Assembly: GCF_000482865.1 (NCBI RefSeq)
Contig: NZ_AXWW01000010.1
Span: 1-64,000 of the forward strand
DNA: 64,000 nt
Direction: 5' to 3'
From: Actinokineospora inagensis DSM 44258
GTDB taxonomy: Bacteria; Actinomycetota; Actinomycetes; Mycobacteriales; Pseudonocardiaceae
In this document: positions 8,988 to 17,849 of the stretch, piece after piece
Layout: each line of letters opens with the position of its first letter
How positions within the stretch are numbered: the stretch's first letter is position 1
Position numbers and translations under genes: made by a program
The notes under the pieces: model-generated
Seen by the model: only the letters and a program-made list of their open reading frames with translations
Databases searched by the model: none
Told to the model about the DNA's origin: nothing

Positions 8988-11900
8988 CGGGTCACTCCCG
9001 GGGTGTGCGCGGTTGCGGGGGTCGCGGAGGCGGCCGGGGCGGCGGTCTCCGTTGGCTCGGTCAGCTCGACGGCGGGGTTGCCGCACCACCGGGACCCCGG
9101 GGCGGTCTCGCTGCCCTTCATCAGGAACGCGTCCGCGTCGACCACGGTGTTGTCGGCCATCTTCACTCCATAGTGGACGAACGCGGCGACGCCGACCGCG
9201 GTACCGGCGCCGAGCGCGATCCGGTCGGACTTGAAGGTGCCGTCCTCCAGCGAGTGCCCCTGGACGACGGCGAAGGCGTTGAGCGCGGTGTCGGCGCCGA
9301 CGGTCACCAGGGACCGCTCCGGGATGCCCACGCCGTCATCGAACACCCGGCGGCCCATCCGCACCCCGAGCAGGCGCCACACGAGGACCTTGGCCGGGGT
9401 CCCGTTGAACAGGTTGATGTAGCGGCCGGAGCTGAGCTTCCAGTAGCGCTCGTGCCGCCAGAACGACCGGTCGTAGATGGAGCAGAACCGGGGCTTGAGC
9501 GGCCGGAACCCGTGCACCAGCCGTTCGGCGAGGGCACCGAACAGCAGCACGAACCCGGTGGTCGCCAGCAGACCCGCCGCCGTCGCCCAGGTGCCGTACC
9601 GGGGATAGAGACCCGCCGCGATCGTGTTGATCACCACGATGCCCCACAGGTCGACGCTGCGGGTGAGCAGGAACAGCAGGATGGTCACCAGGTTGAACCG
9701 GTTCTTGGCGGCCAGCCGCCTGCGGAACTCCGGTCCGGACTTGAGGTGGTCGAACCGGCTGTCCCGCTGGACCGACCGCGGGATCTCGAAGGCGGGCGAG
9801 CCGAGCAGACCGGTGTCACCGCGCGGCGGGCCGTCCACCGGCACCATCACCTTGGTCGCCAGCAACACGTTCTCGCCGGTGCGGCCGTCCGGCGGGTAGA
9901 GGATGTTGTTGCCGAGGAAGTTGCGCGGTCCGATCTCGGTGCGGCGCAACCGGAACGCGGTCGACGAGAACTCGGCGTTGGCCACCGAGAGGCCGTCGGA
10001 CACCATCGTGCCGGGGCCGACCCGGGTGAGCAGCGGCGAGTCGTGCTTGACCTCGATGCCGAAGTTCGAGCCGGTCTGGATGTAGCCACGCAGGTTGTAA
10101 CCCAACCAACGCAGGTAGTGCACGATGTAGGAGCTGTCGCCGAACAGAAACAGGTATGTGCGCATGTTCGTCAACCGGGAAGTCAGGCGCTGCATCGTGT
10201 ACTTGACGCCGTAGAGCGGATACACCTTGTCCGGCTTGAGGAACAGGCTCAAGAACCTCGGAATCGCCGACACCAGAAGCAGACCGACGAGCACCGCGGC
10301 GACGAACACCGCGCCCGCTCCGGCCAAGTCGACCAGGTAGAAGCGCGGGTCGGCGGCGTTGACCGGGACCAGGTTCAGGAACAGCTCCCACACCAGGTCA
10401 CCGACCAGCATCACGACCGGCAACGTCCAGCAGGTGAGGAACACCAACTGGGCCAGGCTGTAGAACACCCGACGCACCCGACCTGCCCGCGCCTCGACGT
10501 CCGGTCGGTAGTCCACTGTGGTCGGTCGAGCGGGTGAGCCGTGCCAGCTCTCCCCCGCCGGGACCGCCTCACCCGCGGACAGGTGCGAGGCGTGCGCGAG
10601 TTGCGCGTCGTCGCCCAGGGTCGTGTTGATGTCCAGGACCGCGGTCTCGCCGACGTAGGCCCCGGCGCCGATGGTGACCCGGCCGATGGTGATCTTCCCG
10701 GCCTCGGCGCGGTAGCCGAGCAGATAGGTGTCCTTGCGGACGACCGCGCCCGCGCCGATGGTGAGCAGGTCCGTGCACACGGGCACGTTCTGGGTCAGCA
10801 CCAGCGCGCCCTTCCCGACCTTCGCACCCATTGCCCGCAGGTACAGGGAATACAACGGGGAACCGGTGAACATCCGGATCGGGTTGAACCTGGTGACCGA
10901 GCGGACGACCCAGAACCTGAGGTAGGTCAACCCCCAGATCCGGAACGTCCCCGGTTTCCACCTGCCGACCAGCAGCCATTTCAGCGCCACCGGCACTACG
11001 CAGGCGACCAGGAACGCGGCGCCGCTGAACCCGGCGGCCCGCAGGTACATGCTCGGCGCGCTCGTCCCGGCCATCACCCAATCAAGGCCGATGTCGAGGA
11101 GCAGACCGGACAGGTAGGTGTAGGCGAGGAAGAACAGGGCCTGCGCGGCGCCGCACAACACGTAACGCCACCCCTTGATCGGGTCGACCGCGGCGGCCAC
11201 CCTGGCGGCGGTCCGCGGCTTGCCGGGCAGGGCATCGGCAAGATCGCGGACGGACGGGTGTTGGTACACCTGCTGCATGGTCACAGTGGCGAGGTCCGCG
11301 CGCGCACGGACCCTGGCGCAGAACCGGGAGATCAACAGCGAGTCGACCGCGAGGTCTTTGAAGAAGTGACCAACGGCGGACACCCGCTCGACCCCGAGCA
11401 CGCCGGCCAATTCCTCGGCCAACGCCGCCTCAAGCGGCGACCCCGGCGCGACGTAGTCCTTTGTGGATGCTTGACGCCGACCGCTCGGCACGGGCAGGTT
11501 CTTCCGGTCGGCCTTGTTGCTGGTGGTCAACGGAATGGCGTCGAGCCGCTCCAGGTAGGCGGGAACCATGTACGCCGGTAAGCGCTCACGCAGGTGTTCG
11601 CGGAGGTCGTCCTCGTCCACCCGCCCCGAGGTCGAGTAGTAGCCCACCAACTCCACCGTGTCCGGGTTCGGGCGGTGGGTGTCCACAACGGCCGCCGCCA
11701 CCCCGGGGGCGCTGAGCAGGACCGACTCGATCTCGGTCAGCTCGATCCGGTAGCCGCGGATCTTCACCTGGGTGTCGATCCGGCCCAGGTACTGGATGTG
11801 GCCGTCGTCGTCGACCCGGCCCAGGTCGCCGGTCCGGTAGATCCGGCCGGACGGGTTGTTCCCGATCCCGACGAAATCGTCGATGAACGCCTTCTCGGTC

Positions 11901-13039
11901 AGGTCGTCCCGGTTCAGGTAACCCCGGGCCAGTCCGATACCTGCGATCCCGATCTCCCCGGTCGCGCCGCGCGGCAGGACGACCTGGTGCTCGGGGTCGA
12001 GGATCACCACCGAGTAGGTCGGCAGCGGGACGCCGATGGTCACCGGGCGGTCCGGGGCCAACGGGGTCCACGTCGCCGTCACGGTCGCCTCGGTCGGGCC
12101 GTAGACGTTCAGGAACCGGCGATCCGCGTGGTGCCAACGGGCCACCAGGTCCTGCGGGCAAGCCTCGCCGGACACCAGCAGGAACCGCAGCCCCGGCAGG
12201 TCGTCCGGCAGGGTGGCGAGCAGCGTGGGCACGCAACACAACGCGGTGATGTCGCGCTCCCGCAGGAACTCGCCCAACTCGTGGCCGACGAGCGCCCCGC
12301 CTGCCTGCCGGGGCACCAGCGTCGCCCCCACCGCCCACGGCACCCACGTCTCCTCGACGGAGAAGTCGAAGGCGATCGTCATGCCCTGGTAGACCCGGTC
12401 GTCGGGGCGCAACCCGTACACCTCGGCCGCGACCCGCACGAAGTTGCAGATGCTCGCGTGCTCCACCGCGACACCCTTCGGGCGACCGGTGCTGCCGGAC
12501 GTGTAGACGATGTAGCACAGGTCGTCGACCGGCCCACCGCACTCGTCGTCGGCCAACGGCGCGCTGTCCACCGCGTCGATCGCCGCCGCCGCCGAATCCA
12601 CGCCGAGCACGGCCGTCTCGCTGTCGGCCAGCACCGGCACCAGGTGCTCCTGGGTGAGCACCAACCGCACGTCGGCGTCGCCGACGATGTAGCCGACCCG
12701 GTCCGGCGGGAACCCCGGGTCCAGCGGCACGTACGCCGCGTTGACCTTCAACACCGCCAACATCGCGATGTACGCCAGCCACGCCTGGTCGAACAGCAGG
12801 CCGACCCGGTCACCCGCGCCGACCCCGCGACCGAGCAGGTAGCGCGCCAACCGGTTCGCCCGGTCGTCGACGTCGGCGTAGCTGAGCACGAACTCGCCGG
12901 TGTCGACGGCCGGGTGATCCGACCGCCGGAACAGGTGCTGCAGGCGCTCCCCAGCGCGCCACCGCACCCCGTGTGCGAAGCCCACCCCCATCAGGACCCC
13001 GGTGTCGTCGACGAGCGCCTCGGACTCCGGTGCTGCCAT
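8984..13039 (-). CDS. Pls/PosA-family membrane NRPS, probable poly-diaminobutyrate synthetase
   Basis: The 1351-residue single-module synthetase has an adenylation domain (about 30-520) with core motifs [28 protein letters not shown] and [10 protein letters not shown] carrier domain follows (about 530-600), with the phosphopantetheine serine in [10 protein letters not shown]. From about residue 615 pairs of transmembrane helices alternate with three soluble left-handed beta-helix-like domains (for example [14 protein letters not shown] and [13 protein letters not shown]). There is no condensation or thioesterase domain. This is the layout of epsilon-poly-L-lysine synthetase, where the C-terminal tandem domains link monomers by isopeptide bonds. 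By eye the specificity residues are about D-F-E-C-L-S-V-V; the acidic E at the third position suits a basic side chain. A ribosome binding site GAAGGG precedes the ATG. Confidence 0.9.
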   Translation of the reverse strand: MAAPESEALVDDTGVLMGVGFAHGVRWRAGERLQHLFRRSDHPAVDTGEFVLSYADVDDRANRLARYLLGRGVGAGDRVGLLFDQAWLAYIAMLAVLKVNAAYVPLDPGFPPDRVGYIVGDADVRLVLTQEHLVPVLADSETAVLGVDSAAAAIDAVDSAPLADDECGGPVDDLCYIVYTSGSTGRPKGVAVEHASICNFVRVAAEVYGLRPDDRVYQGMTIAFDFSVEETWVPWAVGATLVPRQAGGALVGHELGEFLRERDITALCCVPTLLATLPDDLPGLRFLLVSGEACPQDLVARWHHADRRFLNVYGPTEATVTATWTPLAPDRPVTIGVPLPTYSVVILDPEHQVVLPRGATGEIGIAGIGLARGYLNRDDLTEKAFIDDFVGIGNNPSGRIYRTGDLGRVDDDGHIQYLGRIDTQVKIRGYRIELTEIESVLLSAPGVAAAVVDTHRPNPDTVELVGYYSTSGRVDEDDLREHLRERLPAYMVPAYLERLDAIPLTTSNKADRKNLPVPSGRRQASTKDYVAPGSPLEAALAEELAGVLGVERVSAVGHFFKDLAVDSLLISRFCARVRARADLATVTMQQVYQHPSVRDLADALPGKPRTAARVAAAVDPIKGWRYVLCGAAQALFFLAYTYLSGLLLDIGLDWVMAGTSAPSMYLRAAGFSGAAFLVACVVPVALKWLLVGRWKPGTFRIWGLTYLRFWVVRSVTRFNPIRMFTGSPLYSLYLRAMGAKVGKGALVLTQNVPVCTDLLTIGAGAVVRKDTYLLGYRAEAGKITIGRVTIGAGAYVGETAVLDINTTLGDDAQLAHASHLSAGEAVPAGESWHGSPARPTTVDYRPDVEARAGRVRRVFYSLAQLVFLTCWTLPVVMLVGDLVWELFLNLVPVNAADPRFYLVDLAGAGAVFVAAVLVGLLLVSAIPRFLSLFLKPDKVYPLYGVKYTMQRLTSRLTNMRTYLFLFGDSSYIVHYLRWLGYNLRGYIQTGSNFGIEVKHDSPLLTRVGPGTMVSDGLSVANAEFSSTAFRLRRTEIGPRNFLGNNILYPPDGRTGENVLLATKVMVPVDGPPRGDTGLLGSPAFEIPRSVQRDSRFDHLKSGPEFRRRLAAKNRFNLVTILLFLLTRSVDLWGIVVINTIAAGLYPRYGTWATAAGLLATTGFVLLFGALAERLVHGFRPLKPRFCSIYDRSFWRHERYWKLSSGRYINLFNGTPAKVLVWRLLGVRMGRRVFDDGVGIPERSLVTVGADTALNAFAVVQGHSLEDGTFKSDRIALGAGTAVGVAAFVHYGVKMADNTVVDADAFLMKGSETAPGSRWCGNPAVELTEPTETAAPAASATPATAHTPGVTR

Positions 13040-13546
13040 ATCGAATTCCCTTCACCTAGCAGCGACCCCACATGGATTACACGCAGATGCCGCCAACCGG
13101 CATTCACAGTCGTCGCCAGAGTTGCGACCCGCGAAACATAACCGGTGCTAAGTAACCACAACCAGCCCCTACCGGGTGTATGAATTCACAATTCACCACC
13201 TGAAAGGACTAGCATTCCCACAGGTTCCCATTCTGTGAATGTTCCGATACCAAAGTCTTGAACGTCCAACGACCAACACATAACGCTACCGACCAGTCCG
13301 GTCCGATTCGCTGGGAACCCTACTCAAGTGGTAGGCTGAACGAGCCATCAGTATGGCCCACGCGCGGCAGGCTGATTCGCCTTGTATAAGCTAGGCCAAT
13401 AACACTCATCCATTCGTGGGACGTGCGCCGTTTTACCAGGATGATGACCTCAGCGGATGTTTACAAACTGTGCGCGCTATCCCGTAGTCCCCTGACACAC
13501 AGCTAATTCACAGACCGGACAATCCACACGCGCTGGTTGTGAAAAA
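13040..13546. promoter_or_regulatory. Long leader/promoter region of the synthetase operon
   Basis: About 500 bases without a gene, visibly more AT-rich than its surroundings. An imperfect inverted repeat, CATTCCCACAG (13213-13223) and CTGTGAATG (13233-13241), looks like an operator. A palindrome TGAATTCA lies at 13181-13188. I see no certain promoter boxes. All of it is available to control the minus-strand synthetase gene, since the next gene upstream ends in a terminator. Confidence 0.5.
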
Positions 13547-13571
13547 CCCCACCGGCTCTCGTCCGGTGGGG
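13547..13571 (-). terminator. Rho-independent terminator of the DUF2630 gene
   Basis: The stem CCCCACCGG (13547-13555) and CCGGTGGGG (13563-13571) closes a 7-base loop. On the minus strand it is followed by TTTTTC, a classic U-tract. It lies 23 bases after the DUF2630 stop and insulates the synthetase promoter from upstream readthrough. Confidence 0.85.
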
Positions 13572-13593
13572 CTTTCCGTGTTATGGACACGCG

Positions 13594-13839
13594 TTACTGC
13601 CGATATCCCCCAACCTCACCCGCCGACCGAGCCCGCGCCCCGTCCGGATCCAACCCGACCTCCCGCCGAGCCCGCCGCTGCCGCAACAGATCCCAACATT
13701 GGTCCAGCGCCGCCTCCACCGCCCCCAACCGCTCCCGCTCCTCGGCAGGCGGCACCTCCCCACGCCCAACCCGCTCCCGAAGCCCGTGCTCCTCGTCAAC
13801 CAACGCCGTGATCCGCCCGAGAATGTCCGTGTCGTCCAT
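13594..13839 (-). CDS. DUF2630 family small protein
   Basis: The 81-residue protein begins MDDTDILGRI and contains LVDEEHGLRERV and LDQCWDLLRQRRARRE. This matches the short helical DUF2630 proteins common in actinobacteria, whose function is unknown. The ATG at 13839 fits the family start; an in-frame ATG four codons earlier (13851) is possible. The frame is open much further upstream only because it passes through a frameshifted DUF3558 gene. A strong terminator follows. Confidence 0.82.
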   Translation of the reverse strand: MDDTDILGRITALVDEEHGLRERVGRGEVPPAEERERLGAVEAALDQCWDLLRQRRARREVGLDPDGARARSAGEVGGYRQ

Positions 13840-13873
13840 ACCCCCCAGCATGTCAGATTCCCGCCGCACAGCC

Positions 13874-14402
13874 TCAGGGCAACTTCGGCTCAACCAACTC
13901 CGCGGCAGCCTCGGCCGGACACAAAGCCCCACCTGATCACCACCCCCCACCGTCGTCACATCCACCCGCGACGTCCCGGTGACCCCCATGGCGACCACAC
14001 AACCGAACTCGTTGTCATCCCCCAACGCCGCACACCGTCATGCCCACCGACCTTGACCTGCTCCCGCTGGTGGACACCGACGAGGTCCCCGACCCCCTGC
14101 GTCTCCAGGAACGCCACCGAGATGCTGTAGCTGTCACCCGGATCGGCCTTCTCAACCCGCCAAGTACACGCGCTGGAGCCCTTGACGTCTTTGGGCCTTC
14201 CCGAGGTATTCGCAACCCCCAACCGCGAGAGTTCGGCTTTCAACAGCAGTTGACACGGCTTGATGCTGTTCGAGGACGCAGCGGTTGTCACCACCCGCGT
14301 CGGTTCGGCCGCTGAGTTCCCGCCAGTCGGCAGCCCAGGCGTGTGCTCGGTGCAACCGGCCAGAACCCCGGCGACCAACACCAACCAATACGCGCGTTTC
14401 AC
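13874..14402 (-). pseudogene. Frameshifted DUF3558 lipoprotein gene
   Basis: The reading starts at GTG 14402 with a lipoprotein signal (LVLVAGVLAGC) and runs through the DUF3558 motifs CTWRVEKADPGDSYS and VGGHDGV. Around 14025 the frame breaks: the continuation LGDDNEFGCVVAMG is in another frame. Near 13915 it breaks again, and the C-terminus CPAEAAAELVEPKLP plus stop is in the third frame. Each break equals one missing or two extra bases (an extra CG in cggcg, an extra TG in tgtg). When the three frames are joined the protein matches the intact paralogues along its whole length. This is either a recent pseudogene or a pair of assembly errors. Confidence 0.8.
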
Positions 14403-14416
14403 CCGCCCGGCGTCCT

Positions 14417-14959
14417 TCAGGGCAGGTTGGGTTCGATCGCGGTCGCGGTATCCAGGGCGGGCCGGCACAGGGAGGCCGAGTCTCCGCCAATAGCTCGCAC
14501 GTCCACACGCGATGTGTCAGTGATGCCGAATGTCACCACGCAACCGGTGTCCTCGGCGCCGAGGGATTGCACTGCGTCGTGGTGGCCGACTCGGACGGGT
14601 TTCTTGTCGTGGCCGCCGATGTCTTTCACACCGCGGTCCGAGAAGAAGGCGATGTCCAACAGGTAGCTGTCTGCGGCGGTCGCCTTTTCCACTCGCCATG
14701 AGCACGAGGAGATTCCGGTGAAATTCTTCTGCTTCGGTGTTCCCGCAGCGCCCAGGGAATGAGCCGCCGAATCGGACAGCAACGTACACGGCTGCACCGC
14801 AGGCGTGTCAGAGGAGGTCGTGGTCTGCGGTCCGCCAGACGTCGTGGGCAGCTCGGTCGCCTGGGAATCACCGGGGACAGGCGTGCCTCCCGTGGTGGAC
14901 GTGCACCCGGCCAGCGCAAGGGCCAAGGCCGCGGGAATCAACCACAGCGGGCGCTTCAT
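14417..14959 (-). CDS. DUF3558 lipoprotein, partner of the WXG-like protein
   Basis: The 180-residue secreted lipoprotein has MKRPLW, a hydrophobic core and lipobox LALAGC, then a Thr/Pro-rich linker and the DUF3558 domain. Family landmarks are PCTLLSDS, SCSWRVEKA, GHHDAVQSLG, GCVVTFG and a C-terminal ALDTATAIEPNLP. The ATG at 14959 is chosen because GAGGGA lies seven bases upstream; a GTG at 14974 overlaps the stop of the upstream gene and is an alternative. DUF3558 proteins are anchored outside the membrane and have no assigned function. It is one of four DUF3558 genes in the window. Confidence 0.85.
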   Translation of the reverse strand: MKRPLWLIPAALALALAGCTSTTGGTPVPGDSQATELPTTSGGPQTTTSSDTPAVQPCTLLSDSAAHSLGAAGTPKQKNFTGISSCSWRVEKATAADSYLLDIAFFSDRGVKDIGGHDKKPVRVGHHDAVQSLGAEDTGCVVTFGITDTSRVDVRAIGGDSASLCRPALDTATAIEPNLP

Positions 14960-14970
14960 GGATTCGTCCC

Positions 14971-15357
14971 TCACCCGAGTGACCCTGCCGCCAGGTCGTC
15001 GGTTGCCCGGTAGTTCGCCATGGCCTGGGTGATGGCCTTTTCTGCAGTCCCGAGCGAATCGCGCAGTTGCGCTAGCTGGGTCAGGAATCCTTGGCCGTCA
15101 GAGGCGACCTGTTGCATGAACGGTTTCATCACCTCGGCGTTGGTGGAACTGCCGAGCTTGGCTCTTTCCCGCAGGTTCACCAGTTCCGACCGCTGGCTGT
15201 CCAGCCATTCGATCATGTTGTGGATCGCGGTGAGCAGCGCTTGGCCGCCGTGCTCGTTGACCTCGAACCCCCCGCTGGCGGCCAAGGCCGCGAACTCCCC
15301 CATCGCGCCACCGATGACACCCCCGAGCAGCGCGCCACCACCGTCCGCAGCGTCCAT
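14971..15357 (-). CDS. Small WXG100-like helical protein
   Basis: The 128-residue Ala/Gly-rich protein appears to form two long helices: GEFAALAASGGFEVNEHGGQ with its following segment, and a second from LGSSTNAEVMKPF to AMANYR. The helical-hairpin size and the helix-turn region around GLN/Trp residues resemble WXG100/ESX substrates, although no exact WxG turn is seen (EWLDSQ occupies that place). ATG 15357 has AGGGGG seven bases upstream. Its stop abuts the DUF3558 gene. Two close paralogues occur at 24610 and 26406, each again followed by DUF3558. Secretion is inferred, not shown; no ESX machinery lies in the window. Confidence 0.75.
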   Translation of the reverse strand: MDAADGGGALLGGVIGGAMGEFAALAASGGFEVNEHGGQALLTAIHNMIEWLDSQRSELVNLRERAKLGSSTNAEVMKPFMQQVASDGQGFLTQLAQLRDSLGTAEKAITQAMANYRATDDLAAGSLG

Positions 15358-15386
15358 CCGCGAGCCCCCTTGTCGCCGATCCCGGG

Positions 15387-15399
15387 GGAACTCTAGCAA
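15387..15399 (-). promoter_or_regulatory. Shared promoter-like element, copy 1
   Basis: TTGCTAGAGTTCC reads on the minus strand 42 bases before the WXG-like start. The same element occurs at the same distance before both plus-strand paralogues (24571 and 26370). TAGAGT has the form of a -10 box. Confidence 0.5.
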
Positions 15400-15428
15400 T
15401 TACCCGTCGAGTGTTCAGCCGAACGGGG

Positions 15429-15836
15429 TCAGTACTCGTCGCCGCCGAAGAACATTTCTTCTAGTTGGTCGGCGGTGCCTGCGAGGAGTTCGAGGGGGTC
15501 GGTGAACTCGTGCAGGTCGAGGTCTTTGAGGGGGAGGGAGTGGCGCAGGACGACGTGGTTGCCCATGACGGCGGCACCGCAGGCGATGGAGGAGTTGCCG
15601 ATTTCGGCGAGGAGGGCCTTGAGGTCGACCTTGTCGGCGAGGCCGATCGGGGAGGCGATCTGCACCCATTCGTGTTTGGCGTCCAAGACCTCAAGGGCGA
15701 CGATGACGACCTGGGTGCGCTGGTCGTCCTCGTTGAGCTCCTCGAAGTTGAACAGGATGCGCACCTCGTCCTCGGTGATCGAGATGACCTCGTAGTTCAG
15801 CCGGACGTACTGGACCAGGTCTTGCCATGTCGCCAT
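15429..15836 (-). CDS. YbjN/CesT-like small acidic protein
   Basis: The 135-residue protein starts MATWQDLVQYVR and shows the alternating strand pattern of YbjN and type III chaperone-like folds: YEVISITEDEVRILF, TQVVIVALEVL, WVQIASPIG, NHVVLRHSLPL and a C-terminal helix LLAGTADQLEEMFF. No signal peptide is visible. ATG 15836 is used; ATG 15842 is equally possible, as neither has a clear ribosome binding site. The fold suggests peptide binding or a chaperone role, perhaps for the nearby small helical proteins, but this is inference. It is separated from the SDR operon by a hairpin. Confidence 0.7.
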   Translation of the reverse strand: MATWQDLVQYVRLNYEVISITEDEVRILFNFEELNEDDQRTQVVIVALEVLDAKHEWVQIASPIGLADKVDLKALLAEIGNSSIACGAAVMGNHVVLRHSLPLKDLDLHEFTDPLELLAGTADQLEEMFFGGDEY

Positions 15837-15862
15837 GGGCATCAGCGTAGCGGGACCGGACA

Positions 15863-15894
15863 GCGGTGGCGGCCCCCTGCCGAGCCGCCACCGC
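15863..15894 (-). terminator. Terminator hairpin after the SDR genes
   Basis: GCGGTGGCGG (15863-15872) pairs perfectly with CCGCCACCGC (15885-15894) around a 12-base loop, eight bases after the SDR stop. No T-run follows. Confidence 0.55.
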
Positions 15895-15901
15895 ACCCGG
15901 G

Positions 15902-16690
15902 TCAGTCGAAGGCGATCGTGGGCAGGTCGACGGCGCTGGAGCCCGCGTCGGCGGTGACCACGGCGCCGCTGACGATGGAGGCGTCCCGGGAGGCCAGGAA
16001 GGTGATGACGGAGGCGACCTCCTCCGGCTCGGCCGGGCGGCCCAGCGGGACGTTCTCGGTGACGATGCGGTACGCGCCGTCCCGGTCGACGTCCTTGGCC
16101 TTGCCGAGCTCGTCCATCTGGTCGTCGGCCATCGGGGTGCGGACCCAGCCGGGGCACACGGCGTTGGCGCGGACGCCGTGCTTGCCGTAGTCGCGGGCGA
16201 TGGAGCGGGTCAGGCCGATCAGGGCGTGCTTGGTGGTGACGTACCCGGCGACCGCGGGACCGGCGAACAACCCGGCCAGCGACGACACGAGGACGACGGA
16301 GCCGCCGCGCTCGCACAGGGCGGGCAGCGCCTCCCGGATGGTGACGAACGCCGAGGTCAGGTTCACCTCGACGGCCAGCTTCCAGCCCGCGTCGTCGGTG
16401 TCCAGGGCCGTGCCGAGGCCGTGGCCGCCCGCGTTGGCGACGACCACGTCGAGCCTGCCGAACTTCTCCACCGCCGCCGCCACGACCGCCTTCATGGCCG
16501 CGGAGTCAGCCGCGTCGGCGGGCACCACCAGGGCCGAGTCGCCCAGGTCGGCCGCGACCGCGCGCAGCGGCGCCTCCCGCCTGCCGGTGAGCACGACCTT
16601 GCCGCCCTCGGCGACGATCCGGCGGGCCGTGGCCGCGCCGATACCCGTGCCCGCTCCGGTGATCAGCGCCACCGTGTCCGCGAACCTCAT
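15902..16690 (-). CDS. Short-chain dehydrogenase/reductase
   Basis: The 262-residue classical SDR has a complete active site: cofactor motif TGAGTGIG near residue 11, NAGG, catalytic Ser in VLVSSLAG, YVTTK, and PGWVRTPM. TGRRE after the second strand suggests NADP preference. The ATG start at 16690 overlaps the preceding SDR stop (ATGA), so the two are co-translated. It lies downstream of the homoprotocatechuate operon, separated by a mobile-type repeat. A role in oxidising or reducing an aromatic side-chain alcohol is possible but not shown. Confidence 0.85.
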   Translation of the reverse strand: MRFADTVALITGAGTGIGAATARRIVAEGGKVVLTGRREAPLRAVAADLGDSALVVPADAADSAAMKAVVAAAVEKFGRLDVVVANAGGHGLGTALDTDDAGWKLAVEVNLTSAFVTIREALPALCERGGSVVLVSSLAGLFAGPAVAGYVTTKHALIGLTRSIARDYGKHGVRANAVCPGWVRTPMADDQMDELGKAKDVDRDGAYRIVTENVPLGRPAEPEEVASVITFLASRDASIVSGAVVTADAGSSAVDLPTIAFD

Positions 16691-17343
16691 GCACCCGTTC
16701 CTCTCGTCTTGATCGTCTGTCCAGCGAACCGCTCACCGGCCGGACCGACCAGGTCCAGCACGGCGGCGGCGATGTCCTCGGGCACCAGGAAATCGGCGCA
16801 GTCCGGGGCGAGGCCGCCGACCCGGATCCCGAGCGGTGCGACGTCACGGGCCACGGCGGCGGTGAAGCCGCGCATCGCACCGTCGACGGCGCTGTGGTGG
16901 GCCAGGTGCCCGCACTCGGCCGCCACGGTGATGATGACGCCGCCCTGGCCCTTCATGGCCCGCAACGCGGCGCGGGTGCCGTAGAAGGCACCGTCGAGCC
17001 GGGCGGCGAGGGCGGTGTGCCACTGTTCGTCTGTTATGTCCATTGTGGAGCCGGGGGCGGCTGGGCCGCATTCCCAACCGCCTGCGTTGTTGACCAGGAC
17101 GTCCAGTTTGCCGTAGTGGTCGAGGACGGCTTGGACGGCGTGGTCGACCTGGACGGGGTCGGAGACGTCGGCGCGGACGACCATGCCCGCGCGGAGAGCT
17201 CTGGAGGCGAGCTCGGCGGCGGTGGAATCGGCGTCGAGCACGGCGACGGTGGCGCCCGCGTCGGCGAAGCACCGCGCGATGGCGGCGCCGACGCCGGAAC
17301 CCGCGCCGGTGACGAGAGCCACTCTGCCGTCCATGCTGCCCAT
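16687..17343 (-). CDS. SDR-fold protein lacking the catalytic Tyr/Lys
   Basis: The 218-residue protein keeps the Rossmann motif TGAGSGVG, a DADS acidic loop (NAD-type) and NNAGG. At the place of the active site it reads TVAAECG instead of xSS, and SAVDGAMRG instead of YxxxK. The catalytic serine, tyrosine and lysine are therefore absent, so normal SDR chemistry is unlikely. The protein may bind nucleotide, partner with the coupled intact SDR downstream, or be a decaying gene. The start at 17343 is 144 bases before the mobile repeat. Confidence 0.78.
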   Translation of the reverse strand: MGSMDGRVALVTGAGSGVGAAIARCFADAGATVAVLDADSTAAELASRALRAGMVVRADVSDPVQVDHAVQAVLDHYGKLDVLVNNAGGWECGPAAPGSTMDITDEQWHTALAARLDGAFYGTRAALRAMKGQGGVIITVAAECGHLAHHSAVDGAMRGFTAAVARDVAPLGIRVGGLAPDCADFLVPEDIAAAVLDLVGPAGERFAGQTIKTRGTGA

Positions 17344-17479
17344 GGGTGGGGACGCTAATTCCCGTGGGGGTGGATGCCTGCATGGTCGAGGTCAGTGGTG
17401 CGCGGGCGAGCAATGAATGTTCGCCATGGGGCAACTGGGGGGTGTGAGGGGGCACTGGGCCTCGGCTGCGCCTCGGGGG

Positions 17480-17718
17480 TCGGCCTGGTCGCCTTCGGCG
17501 ACGCCGGCGCTCGGGCGCCAGATAAAGCGGGGGTGCCCGTTGTGGTGAAGTTGTTTTGTTTGGGGCCCCTAGCGGCAGCCTGGGTAAGGCAAAAAGGCGG
17601 GGCCACTGGAAAGCGTGGCCTTACCCGCCGGCCGGCTTAGACCACCGCTCCCCCCAAACAAAACAACTCCACCACAACGGGCAGTTGGTATCGGCGGGTT
17701 TCGAGGCGCGCGGTGCGG
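17480..17718 (+). repeat. Dispersed palindromic repeat, copy 2
   Basis: The core element is 148 bases, 17535-17682, bounded by 31-base inverted arms (17535-17565 and 17652-17682) matching at 30 of 31 positions. A second internal stem surrounds 17582-17625 (GGTAAGG with CCTTACC and GGCCAC with GTGGCC). Similarity to the 54.2 kb copy spans 239 bases. It separates the SDR pair from hpaE in what looks like one original operon. Confidence 0.9.
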
Positions 17719-17795
17719 GGGTGGGGGTTGGGGTACTTGGCCTGGGGTTTCGTTGGTGGTGGGTGGGTGGGGTGGGGTGGGGTGGGGGTAAAGGT

Positions 17796-17826
17796 GAGGG
17801 CGGCCCAAGTGTGTTGGGCCGCCCTC
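17796..17826 (-). terminator. Terminator hairpin after hpaE
   Basis: GAGGGCGGCCCAA (17796-17808) pairs perfectly with TTGGGCCGCCCTC (17814-17826) around a 5-base loop, 24 bases after the stop. On the minus strand it is followed by ACCTTTACC, a weak U-tract. Confidence 0.7.
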
Positions 17827-17849
17827 GATGGAAGAAACTATTGTGACAA

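Noticed and set aside
13594-14025. Single long protein combining DUF2630 with an upstream region
   Set aside because: The upstream part is a displaced frame of the frameshifted DUF3558 gene; DUF2630 begins at 13839.
13874-14402. Programmed frameshifting of the DUF3558 gene
   Set aside because: Two shifts at non-slippery sites and four intact paralogues make mutation or sequencing error more likely.
17556-17690. Short ORFs through the palindromic repeat, also at 54253
   Set aside because: The encoded GSLGKAKRRGHWKAW-like peptide is conserved only because the DNA palindrome is; no start signals, and the copies are in different contexts.
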